From Pelomonas sp. CA6 (GTDB taxonomy: Bacteria > Pseudomonadota > Gammaproteobacteria > Burkholderiales > Burkholderiaceae_C), in NCBI RefSeq assembly GCF_022549225.1, contig NZ_JAKZFD010000012.1:1-64000 (forward strand): DNA of 64,000 bases, written 5' to 3'. Shown here piece after piece: positions 56,914 to 64,000 of this stretch. Made by a program: the position numbers and the translations under genes. The first letter of the stretch is position 1, and the number at the start of each line of letters is the position of its first letter. The notes under the pieces were generated by a model that saw only the letters and a list, made by a program, of their open reading frames with translations, was not told the DNA's origin and did not search any database.

Positions 56914-58257
56914 ATGCAAGTACGTGCCCTGTGGTGGAAGCTGGTGATCCTGGCCGGCGTGACCGTGTTGCTGTCCATCGTGCTGATGCGCATCGGCTGG
57001 GTCGTCGACGAGCGCCAGGGGCGCCAGCGCGAGGCGCAGCAAAGCGTGGCCGAGGCTCAGGCCGGCGAGCAGGTGCTGCTGGGCCCGCTGCTGCAGCGCA
57101 GCTGCACCGAAGAGTGGGAGTCGGTCAGTGGCAGCGGCGCGGAGCGCCGCGTCAACCGCGAGCGGCGCGATTTCACGCTCAGTGCGCTGCCGACCCAGCT
57201 CGGCGTGGACGGTGAGTTCAAGCAGGAGCCGCGCTACCGCGGCCTGTTCAAGATCAACGGCTACCAGGGGCGGTTGCAACTGGACGCGCGCTGGAATTCG
57301 CTGGAGGCCTTGCAGCCCCGGTCGGAACAGCCCAACGGCCGCCTCAGCTGCGAAACGCCGCGCGTGATGCTGGCGCTCAGTGATGCGCGCGGGCTGCGCA
57401 GCGTGGCCGTGCAGCACGAGGGGCAGGCGCTGGCACTTCGGCCCGGCACCCGCAGCGACGCCTATCCGCGCGGCCTGCATGCGATGCTGCCGGAGCAGGC
57501 GCCGACGCAGCCGCTGCAGCTGCGCGCGACCGTGCAGCTGGTGGGCATGAGCGAGTTCGCGCTGGTGCCCGCGGCGTCGGCCACCGAGGTGAAGCTGCGT
57601 TCCGACTGGCCGCACCCCAGCTTCGGCGGGCGCTTCCTGCCGTCGGCGCGCCAGGTCGGCCCACAGGGTTTTCAGGCGCAATGGCAGGTCTCCGAGCTGG
57701 CGTCCAATGCCGTCGCCGGCGTGCGTGGGGGTCAGGTCGTGCCCGGTTTGGGCGGCGAGGGCAAGCAGTTCGTGGACACGCTGAACTTTGCCATGCTGGA
57801 CCCGGTCAACCCCTATGTGATGAGCGACCGCGCGATCAAGTACGGCCTGCTGTTCATCGTGCTGACCTTCGTCGGCGTCGGCCTGCTGGAGCTGATGGCC
57901 CAGCGCCGCGTCCATCCCGTTCAGTACCTGCTGGTGGGGCTGGCGGTGAGCCTGTTCTTCCTGCTGTTGCTGAGCCTGTCCGAGCATCTGCGCTTCGGCC
58001 TCTCCTACCTGCTGGCGACCGCGGCGGTCGTGGGCCTGCTGGGCTTCTACGGCAGCGCGATGCTGGGCCGGCTGCGCAGCGGCCTGGTCTTCGCGGCGCT
58101 GATGGCGCTGCTCTATGGGGCGCTCTACGTGTTGCTCAACCTGGAGCAGGCCGCGCTGGTGATCGGCACGCTGCTGCTGTTCGCGACGCTGGCCGCGGTG
58201 ATGGCAGCGACGCGGCGCTTCGATTGGTATGCGCTGGGCAGCCGCATCTCCTCCTGA
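56914..58257 (+). CDS. creD: Inner membrane protein CreD
   Basis: 447 aa. An N-terminal helix (LVILAGVTVLLSIVLMRIGW), the CreD hallmark ERQGRQREAQQSVAEAQAGE, a periplasmic region of about 250 residues with PHPSFGGRFLPSARQVG, and about five C-terminal helices beginning FVGVGLLELMAQRRVHPVQY. The function is poorly known; it is a CreBC target linked to envelope stress and beta-lactam response. A perfect TTCAC-N6-TTCAC cre tag is not visible upstream. Confidence 0.93.
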   Translation: MQVRALWWKLVILAGVTVLLSIVLMRIGWVVDERQGRQREAQQSVAEAQAGEQVLLGPLLQRSCTEEWESVSGSGAERRVNRERRDFTLSALPTQLGVDGEFKQEPRYRGLFKINGYQGRLQLDARWNSLEALQPRSEQPNGRLSCETPRVMLALSDARGLRSVAVQHEGQALALRPGTRSDAYPRGLHAMLPEQAPTQPLQLRATVQLVGMSEFALVPAASATEVKLRSDWPHPSFGGRFLPSARQVGPQGFQAQWQVSELASNAVAGVRGGQVVPGLGGEGKQFVDTLNFAMLDPVNPYVMSDRAIKYGLLFIVLTFVGVGLLELMAQRRVHPVQYLLVGLAVSLFFLLLLSLSEHLRFGLSYLLATAAVVGLLGFYGSAMLGRLRSGLVFAALMALLYGALYVLLNLEQAALVIGTLLLFATLAAVMAATRRFDWYALGSRISS

Positions 58258-58374
58258 GCGCCTCCATGTCCGGCGCAGCCCGATCTCGCCCCGGGGCCGG
58301 ACGTCTGTTGCGCGCGGCCGGCGACTGGTATCAACGCTGATGCCCGTGCGCCGGCCCTGCGTCAGCATAGGCGG

Positions 58375-60033
58375 ATGAGTGACCCCTTCGACATCATCAT
58401 CGTCGGCGCCGGCACCGCCGGCTGCCTGCTGGCCAACCGCCTGAGCGCCGACCCCACGCGCCGCGTGCTGCTGCTGGAAGCCGGCGGGCGCGACGACTAC
58501 CACTGGATCCACATCCCCGTCGGCTATCTGTACTGCATCGGCAACCCGCGCACCGACTGGCTGTTCAAGACCGAACCCGACCCCGGGCTGAACGGCCGCA
58601 GCCTGCGCTACCCACGCGGGAAGGTGCTGGGTGGCTGCTCCAGCATCAACGGCATGATCTACATGCGCGGCCAGTCGCGCGACTACGAGGGCTGGGCCCA
58701 GACCACCGGCGACGCCGACTGGCGCTGGGACGCGGTGCTGCCCTTCTTCAAGAAGCATGAGCATCACTGGCGGCTGGACCCGCAGTCGGCCGAGCAGGCG
58801 CTGCCCGGCTTCGCGGCCCTGCACGGCCATGGCGGCGAATGGCGCGTGGAGCGCCAGCGCCTGCGCTGGGAGATTCTGGACGCCTTCGCCGCCGCCGCGC
58901 AGCAGGCCGGCATCCCGGCCACGCCCGACTTCAACGGCGGCAACAACGAGGGCGTGGGCTATTTCGAGGTCAACCAGCGCGCCGGCTGGCGCTGGAACAC
59001 CGCCAAGGCCTTTCTGCGCCCGACCTGCTATGCCCGCCCCAACTTCGAGATGTGGACCGGCTGCCAGGTGCAGCGGCTGCTGCTGGAGCGCCAGGACGGT
59101 GCACTGCGCTGCACCGGCGTGAAGGTGCGCACGCCGCAAGGCGTGGAGGCGCTGCGCCTGGCCCCCGGGGGGCAGGTCTTGCTGGCAGCCGGGGCGATCG
59201 GTTCGCCGCAAATCCTGCAGCTCTCGGGGCTGGGGCCGGGCGCGCTGCTGCAGCGCCACGGCATCGCGGTGGAGCAGGACCTGGCCGGCGTCGGTGCCAA
59301 TCTGCAGGACCATCTGCAGATCCGCGCGGTGTTCAAGGTGCAGGGCGTGCCCACGCTCAACACGCTGGCCCAGAGTCTGTGGGGCAAGGCGCGCATCGGA
59401 CTGGAGTACGCGCTGCGGCGCAGCGGGCCCATGAGCATGGCGCCCTCGCAGCTCGGCGCCTTCGCGCGCAGCACGCCGGACAAGGCCTGGCCCGACCTGC
59501 AGTACCACGTGCAGCCGCTGTCACTGGATGCCTTCGGCGAGCCGCTGCACCGCTTCAACGCCTTCACCGCCAGCGTCTGCAACCTCAACCCCAGCAGCCG
59601 CGGCACGGTGGAGATTCGTTCGCCCGACCCGGCCGATGCGCCGGCGATCGCGCCGCGCTATCTGAGCACCGACGAGGACCGGCAGGTGGCCGCGCAAAGC
59701 CTGCGCCTGACCCGGCACATCGCCGCCCAGCCGGCGCTGGCGCGCTTCCGGCCCGAGGAGTTCAAGCCTGGGCCGCAGTACCAGAGCGACGAGGAACTGG
59801 CCCGCCTGGCCGGCGACATCGCGACCACCATCTTCCATCCGGTGGGCACCTGCCGCATGGGCCGCGCCGACGACGCGCAGGCGGTGGTCGACAGCCGCCT
59901 GCGCGTGCGCGGCGTGCAGGGGCTGCGCGTGGTGGACGCCAGCGTGATGCCGACCATCACCAGCGGCAACACCAACTCGCCGACGTTGATGATCGCCGAG
60001 AAGGCGGCCGACTGGGTGCGTGCCGGCGCCTGA
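58375..60033 (+). CDS. GMC-family FAD oxidoreductase (choline dehydrogenase-like)
   Basis: 552 aa. FAD fold DIIIVGAGTAGCLLANRLSA near the N-terminus, GGCSSINGMIYMRGQSRDYE (GMC signature 1), GAIGSPQILQLSGLGP (signature 2), and FHPVGTCRMG with the late STVMPTITSGNTNSPTLMI-like SVMPTITSGNTN segment containing the catalytic His/Asn region. It oxidises a primary alcohol; choline, glucose or aliphatic alcohols are typical. Genes for betaine synthesis are not nearby, so the substrate is open. Confidence 0.93.
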   Translation: MSDPFDIIIVGAGTAGCLLANRLSADPTRRVLLLEAGGRDDYHWIHIPVGYLYCIGNPRTDWLFKTEPDPGLNGRSLRYPRGKVLGGCSSINGMIYMRGQSRDYEGWAQTTGDADWRWDAVLPFFKKHEHHWRLDPQSAEQALPGFAALHGHGGEWRVERQRLRWEILDAFAAAAQQAGIPATPDFNGGNNEGVGYFEVNQRAGWRWNTAKAFLRPTCYARPNFEMWTGCQVQRLLLERQDGALRCTGVKVRTPQGVEALRLAPGGQVLLAAGAIGSPQILQLSGLGPGALLQRHGIAVEQDLAGVGANLQDHLQIRAVFKVQGVPTLNTLAQSLWGKARIGLEYALRRSGPMSMAPSQLGAFARSTPDKAWPDLQYHVQPLSLDAFGEPLHRFNAFTASVCNLNPSSRGTVEIRSPDPADAPAIAPRYLSTDEDRQVAAQSLRLTRHIAAQPALARFRPEEFKPGPQYQSDEELARLAGDIATTIFHPVGTCRMGRADDAQAVVDSRLRVRGVQGLRVVDASVMPTITSGNTNSPTLMIAEKAADWVRAGA

Positions 60034-60045
60034 GCGTGCGCCGCC

Positions 60046-61422
60046 TCAGGCGGCGAAGCGCTCTTCCAGATAGGCCAGCAGCGTGCGCACCGTCTGCGCC
60101 TCGCCGCCCACCGGGCGGCCGGCGCGGGCCACATCGTTCCAGGCGAACAGGTCGATGTGCAGCCAGTCCTGCTGCTCGGGCACGAAGGCCTCCAGGAACA
60201 GCGCGGCGTTGATCGCCCCGGCCAGCGCATTGCGGCCGGTGTTGACGATGTCGGCGATGCCGCTGGTGATGCCCTCTTTGTAGGGCGCCCACAGCGGCAT
60301 GTGCCACAGCGGATCGTCCAGCTTCAGGCCCAGGTCCACCAGGTCGCGCGCGGTGTCCATGTGCTTGGAGAACAGCGCGGGCAGTTGCGCGCCCAGCGCG
60401 ACGCGGGCGGCGCCGGTCAGCGTGGCCAGGTCAATGATCAGCTCGGGCTTGGACTCGGCGGCATAGGCCAGCGCGTCGCACAGGATCACGCGGCCTTCGG
60501 CGTCGGTGTTGCCAATCTCGATGTGCAGGCCGGCACGGGTCTTGATCACGTCGCCGGGGCGGTAGGCATTGCCGGCCACGGCGTTCTCCACCGCCGGGAT
60601 CAGCAGCTGCAGGCGCACCGGCAGCTTCAGCGCCATGATCAGCGTGGCCAAGCCCAGCGCGTTCGCGGCGCCGCCCATGTCCTTCTTCATCTGGCGCATG
60701 CCTTCGGCGCTCTTCAGGTCCAGGCCGCCGGTGTCGAAGCACACGCCCTTGCCGACCAGGGTCAGGCGCGGATGCTTGTCGCTGCCCCAGTTCAGCTCGA
60801 TCAGGCGCGGCGCGCGCGTGCTGGCGCGGCCGACGGCATGGATCGCGGGGAAGTTCTTCTTCAGCAGCTCGTCGCCGACCAGCTGCTTGAACTTGGCGCC
60901 ATGCTGCTTGGCCAGCAACTGCGCGGCCTTGGCCAGCTCCTCGGGACCCATGTGCTCGGCCGGGGTGTTCACCAGATCGCGGGTGGCCACCATCGCGGTC
61001 GCGATCGCCAGGCCGCGCTGGGCGTCCGGGCTGCTCTTGAGCAGCAGCTGCGCCGGCTGGCGCTTGCGTGGCTTGTACAGGTCGAACTGGTAGCAGCCCA
61101 GTTCCCAGGACAGGGCGGCGGCTTCATCGGTCAGGCTCAAGCCTTCCGGGGAGAGTGAGTACTGACCTTCAGGCAGCGCCAGCGGCAGCGCCGAGAGCGC
61201 GAAAGGATGGGCCGTATGGGCCACGCCGGCGAACACCTGGGCCAGCTTGCCGTCCTCGCCCGGCACCAGCGCGAAGCTGTCCGGCGCCGCGTTGAAGCCC
61301 ATCGTGGCCAGCCAGGCCTGGGTCTTCTTCGGCAGCTTGGCGGACAGGGCCTGGTAGCTGGGGCGGTCCAGCGCGATGATGGGAATGGCGCGGGCCAGGG
61401 AGCTCTTGAATTGGACGTTCAT
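60046..61422 (-). CDS. Leucyl aminopeptidase family protein (M17)
   Basis: 458 aa. The M17 metal site is seen in LVGKGVCFDTGGLDLKSAEG, MKKDMGGAANALGL and the signature NTDAEGRVIL; NAVAGNAYRPGDV is also conserved. Two-metal exopeptidase releasing N-terminal residues, cytosolic hexamer. The N-terminal domain is short and unlike PepA, so it is closer to the PepB/ lap-type single-domain group. It is convergent with the GMC gene. Confidence 0.94.
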   Translation of the reverse strand: MNVQFKSSLARAIPIIALDRPSYQALSAKLPKKTQAWLATMGFNAAPDSFALVPGEDGKLAQVFAGVAHTAHPFALSALPLALPEGQYSLSPEGLSLTDEAAALSWELGCYQFDLYKPRKRQPAQLLLKSSPDAQRGLAIATAMVATRDLVNTPAEHMGPEELAKAAQLLAKQHGAKFKQLVGDELLKKNFPAIHAVGRASTRAPRLIELNWGSDKHPRLTLVGKGVCFDTGGLDLKSAEGMRQMKKDMGGAANALGLATLIMALKLPVRLQLLIPAVENAVAGNAYRPGDVIKTRAGLHIEIGNTDAEGRVILCDALAYAAESKPELIIDLATLTGAARVALGAQLPALFSKHMDTARDLVDLGLKLDDPLWHMPLWAPYKEGITSGIADIVNTGRNALAGAINAALFLEAFVPEQQDWLHIDLFAWNDVARAGRPVGGEAQTVRTLLAYLEERFAA

Positions 61423-61490
61423 GGGTGTGCGTCGGTATCGAATTGGCCGGTGGGCCGGTGGCGCATTCTCGCCGCTTGTGACGCCCCGGC

Positions 61491-61850
61491 TCAGCAGCTA
61501 TGGACCAGACGGTGCAGCAAGGCCTGGGCAGCGGGGTCGGCCGGCGAGGGGCCGCTCTCGCGGGCGGCGGCGATCAGACGCTGGGCGGGCGCCAGCTGGG
61601 GCGCGACCGGGCCGATGAAGCGCAGCCGCTCGCCCTGGCCGATCAGGAGCGTCGGGAAGGTTTCCACCTCCAGCTCGTCCACCAACTCCGCATCGTCTTC
61701 GATGTCCACCCAGACGAAGCGCGTCTCGGGATGGCGCCGCCTCAATTCGGCGAACTCTGCGCGGTAAGACTCGCAGACCCGGCACCAGGCGGCGCACAAG
61801 CAGGCGACGAGCAGAGGGTCGGCGGAGGCCGTGTCTTCGGGCAGAGGCAT
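61491..61850 (-). CDS. Thioredoxin-like protein
   Basis: 119 aa from ATG 61850 (TTG 61871 also in frame). The redox motif is CLCAAWCRVCESYRAEFAEL (WCRVC), the cis-Pro loop LEVETFPTLLIGQGERLRFI. It is cytosolic, with no signal peptide. An extra Cys two residues before the motif and a C-terminal HSC are unusual. Probably a disulfide reductase of unknown partner. It lies 68 bp upstream of leucyl aminopeptidase on the same strand in the reverse sense of transcription (i.e. downstream of it). Confidence 0.88.
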   Translation of the reverse strand: MPLPEDTASADPLLVACLCAAWCRVCESYRAEFAELRRRHPETRFVWVDIEDDAELVDELEVETFPTLLIGQGERLRFIGPVAPQLAPAQRLIAAARESGPSPADPAAQALLHRLVHSC

Positions 61851-61911
61851 GCCGGGCAGCTTAGCGGACAACCGGTGTCCTGCGGCCCGACATCACCTTG
61901 CGAGGTCGGTT

Positions 61912-61928
61912 TGTTCTTTATAAGAACA
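61912..61928. promoter_or_regulatory. Perfect palindrome TGTTCTT-TAT-AAGAACA
   Basis: Two 7-bp arms in an AT-rich island of a GC-rich region, 62 bp upstream of the thioredoxin-like start and about 136 bp before the small basic protein. It looks like a repressor operator; the regulator is unknown. Confidence 0.5.
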
Positions 61929-62063
61929 TTTGCGCGATATGCGCCACGGTGCTGTAGCGTCGGTCAGGATTTGTGAACGCCGTGTCAACGGCCTCCCCGG
62001 GGGCCGCGTTAGGTGGCACAAAGCGGTTTCCCCCCGCTTGGAAATGACCAAAGGTCCCCGACC

Positions 62064-62225
62064 ATGATGAAGTCCACCGTCCGTCCCGAATCGCAATCTC
62101 GTCGCGCCCCGCTGCCCGAGTGGTGCGCCGACAAGGGCCGCAAGCATGAGGCCTTCGAGGTGATCAGCCTGGGCTGCGACCGCCGCAGCCAAGCCCGCGC
62201 GGCCCGCTTCGACCGCAAGCGCTGA
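62064..62225 (+). CDS. Small basic hypothetical protein (53 aa)
   Basis: MMKSTVRPESQSRRAPLPEW then CADKGRKHEAFEVISLGCDR and a basic C-terminus. AAAGG precedes the ATG pair (62064, 62067). Two Cys, many Arg/Lys; no membrane segment. No family is recognised. A hairpin (AAGCGG/CCGCTT, 62021-62039) lies upstream. It is plausible but unproven as a gene. Confidence 0.45.
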   Translation: MMKSTVRPESQSRRAPLPEWCADKGRKHEAFEVISLGCDRRSQARAARFDRKR

Positions 62226-62339
62226 GCCAGCGCCTGGGGGCGCCAGCCGCGCGTCCCCGGTCCGGTTTCCCCGTTCCCAGAAGGTCGCCACCCCGCCTGC
62301 GCGCCGCTCTGCGGTGGCCCGCATGGCAGACTCGGCCGC

Positions 62340-63584
62340 ATGACACGGTTGTTGAGAGTCCTGGGGTGCTTGTTCCTATTGCTGCTGGTCGCACTGGCCT
62401 TGAGCCTGGCGCTGGCCCTGCAGCGCAGCCCCGAGATCCATGCCCCGGCCCCGGCCGGTGTGGACCAGATCCGCGCGGTCAAGACCCTGTTGGCGCGCAA
62501 CGATCCGCGCCAGAGCGCGCCCGGGATCCGCGTGCTGCGCCTCAGCGATGTTGAACTGACCCTTCTTTCCAATGAATGGCTGAGGCTGCGAGGCGAGGGC
62601 GCCCTGCACCTTGAATTGCTGGAAGGCCGGGCGCGGCTACGCGCCAGCCGGCCTTTGCCCTGGGGCTTCTGGCTCAATGTGGACGCCGCCCTTGTCCAGC
62701 GTCCGCTGGGACTACCCGCCCTTGATCACATCCGGTTCGGACGCCTGCCGCTGCCCGCCGCATGGGTGGAGCGCTGGCTGCTGAAGCCGGCGTTGGCCCA
62801 ACCCGCTGCGGCGGAGCTGCGCACGCTGGGCGAACTGGTCCATGCCGTGCGCTTTGGACCCGGGCTCCTGCAACTGGCCTATGACTGGCATCCGGCCCAT
62901 CTGCAGCGGCTGGTGGCCGGCTATTGGCCGGACGACGCGCGACAGCGGCTGCGCTTCTACCAAGAGCGCCTGGCGCAGGCCAGCCGAGCCCATCCGGTGG
63001 GCAGTGCCGTGCCCATGCTGCCGCTGATGCAGGCGCTGTTCCGCGAGGCCGCCCGGCGCAGCGACCAGGGGGCCGACGCGGCGGCGGAGAACCGCGCCGC
63101 GCTGCTGACCCTGGCGCTTTACTCGGTGGGCCAGCACTGGAGCCGCTGGCTGCCGGACGCCCAGACCTGGCCGCGCGCCCAGCCGCTGCGGCTGCAGATT
63201 GGCGGCCGCGACGACTTCGCGCAGCATTTTCTGGTGTCGGCGGCGCTGGCCATCGAGGCCGGCGGCCCGATGGCGGATGCGATCGGCGTCTACAAGGAGC
63301 TGTCCGACGCGCAGGATGGCAGCGGTTTCAGCTTCAACGACATCGCGGCCGACCTGTCGGGCGCTCGCGTGGGGCTGATGTCGCAGCAGCAGGCCCGCCG
63401 GTTACAGGCGCTGCTGGCCGGCGAGGTCCGTGAGGCTGACTTCATGCCGGAGGTCGCGGACTTGCCCGAGTTCCTGCATAAAAAGGACTTCCTCGCCCGC
63501 TACGGCGGCCTGGAGGGCGCGCCCTACCTGGCGATGATGAAGGAGATCGAGGCCCGTGTCGCCGCCCTGCCCTGGCACCGCTGA
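62340..63584 (+). CDS. Conserved hypothetical protein with N-terminal membrane anchor
   Basis: 414 aa. One N-terminal helix (LLRVLGCLFLLLLVALALSL) suggests an inner-membrane anchor or uncleaved signal with the rest in the periplasm. The C-terminal part contains QDGSGFSFNDIAADLSGARV, which I recall as a hallmark of a widespread proteobacterial family without assigned function; FVDIAADRAG-like versions are usual. No catalytic motif is evident. It stands alone on the plus strand. Confidence 0.8.
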   Translation: MTRLLRVLGCLFLLLLVALALSLALALQRSPEIHAPAPAGVDQIRAVKTLLARNDPRQSAPGIRVLRLSDVELTLLSNEWLRLRGEGALHLELLEGRARLRASRPLPWGFWLNVDAALVQRPLGLPALDHIRFGRLPLPAAWVERWLLKPALAQPAAAELRTLGELVHAVRFGPGLLQLAYDWHPAHLQRLVAGYWPDDARQRLRFYQERLAQASRAHPVGSAVPMLPLMQALFREAARRSDQGADAAAENRAALLTLALYSVGQHWSRWLPDAQTWPRAQPLRLQIGGRDDFAQHFLVSAALAIEAGGPMADAIGVYKELSDAQDGSGFSFNDIAADLSGARVGLMSQQQARRLQALLAGEVREADFMPEVADLPEFLHKKDFLARYGGLEGAPYLAMMKEIEARVAALPWHR

Positions 63585-63926
63585 GGCCGGCGCTGGAGCG
63601 GCCAGAGGCCCCTGGCCTGTGCCAAATGGCGCAGGAATCCCACATTCCGATGCTGCGGTCGGCACCAGACTGGGGGACTTGTGCGATTAATGGTTTGATC
63701 GGTAAGTCATTGTTTTCAAAAGAAAATCAAGCCCGGTCCCGGACTCTTTCCTCCCCAATGTGGTGCGCAACGCCAAGTGAAAACCCCAAGTGCGTGCGTT
63801 TTGACCTGCGCCTACATTGCGTTCACTCGATGCGGCCTCTGTGAGAGCAATGGCTGCCTGCGGGGGCTGAGGAGACAAACCAAGATCAGACCAATTCCAA
63901 CGAACACAGTGACACTGTCACAATTC
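63585..63926. other. Gene-free stretch before a strong terminator
   Basis: No ORF with a ribosome-binding site or recognised domain. GC drops around 63690-63740. Overlapping palindromes CAGTGACACTG and GTGACACTGTCAC (about 63906-63921) precede the terminator. A short untranslated RNA could end here, but no known RNA family is recognised. Confidence 0.35.
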
Positions 63927-63958
63927 ACGGGCACCCGCAGGGTGCCCGTTTTGTTTTT
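63927..63958 (+). terminator. Strong rho-independent terminator
   Basis: Arms ACGGGCACCC (63927-63936) and GGGTGCCCGT (63940-63949), followed by TTTGTTTTT. It lies 343 bp after the stop of the preceding gene. Confidence 0.88.
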
Positions 63959-64000
63959 GGGCCCAGCGCCGCCCGCCTACCCATGACCGAGATGTTCATT

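Noticed and set aside
63983-64000. Start of a next gene (ATG ACC GAG ATG)
   Set aside because: Only six codons lie in the window and no ribosome-binding site is seen; cannot be supported.

Overview
The window is a GC-rich (about 70% in core genes) betaproteobacterial chromosome segment, most likely Burkholderiales (Rubrivivax/Roseateles/Leptothrix-like). The evidence is the conserved replication-origin block gyrB-dnaN-dnaA / rpmH-rnpA-yidD-yidC-mnmE, the Burkholderiales-type kdsD-kdsC-lptC and creBCD genes, and the overall gene style. No rRNA, tRNA or CRISPR array was found.

Layout. 1-3462: 5' two-thirds or less of a two-partner-secretion adhesin (minus strand) with ESPR signal peptide, TPS domain and 261-bp MBG repeats, running off the left edge. 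3939-8863: LysR regulator, GNAT acetyltransferase and MFS exporter (overlapping), glutathione S-transferase, and a serine beta-lactamase-fold hydrolase. 8933-17520: a lower-GC accessory island. It opens with a decayed integron integrase whose catalytic Tyr codon is now TAG, followed by a cassette-like secreted small protein with a degenerate attC candidate. It continues with a 37-aa membrane micropeptide, an unrecognised 418-aa protein, a near-leaderless HTH-ImmA/IrrE metallopeptidase plus PIN nuclease pair, a UvrD-type helicase tail, and a retron. The retron consists of a PRTase-winged-helix effector, an msr-msd RNA that can be folded by eye, and a reverse transcriptase. 17681-26289: gyrB, dnaN, dnaA, then divergently rpmH, rnpA, yidD, yidC. 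A phased array of DnaA-box-like 9-mers sits inside an insertion in rnpA.

26551-32391: a Gly/Thr-repeat lipoprotein, a Ser/Thr kinase with C-terminal helical-repeat region translationally coupled to an ECF sigma factor, and mnmE. 32529-44372: a MASE3-GGDEF-EAL protein, apt, a PAS-GGDEF cyclase, an acyl-CoA dehydrogenase with a histidine phosphatase, a KefB/C-type antiporter and a MacAB-type efflux operon. 44560-47790: glutamate dehydrogenase, an RHH_4 protein, a DJ-1/PfpI protein and a PAP2 phosphatase. 47909-52992: one tightly overlapped operon of a PmrAB/QseBC-like two-component system, kdsD, kdsC, lptC and an SDR; a PmrA-box-like direct repeat lies in front of the divergent PAP2 gene. 53090-58257: a glycine-rich RRM protein, then a metal-receptor-fold protein coupled to creB-creC-creD. 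58375-63584: GMC oxidoreductase, leucyl aminopeptidase, thioredoxin-like protein, a small basic protein and a conserved hypothetical membrane-anchored protein. The right end carries an unassigned ~350-bp stretch finished by a strong terminator.

The most notable system is the retron. Both the a1/a2 pairing stems and the msd hairpin can be read directly from the sequence; a1 overlaps the effector's 3' end and a2 the reverse transcriptase's start. All identities rest on motif recognition by eye; no database search was run.
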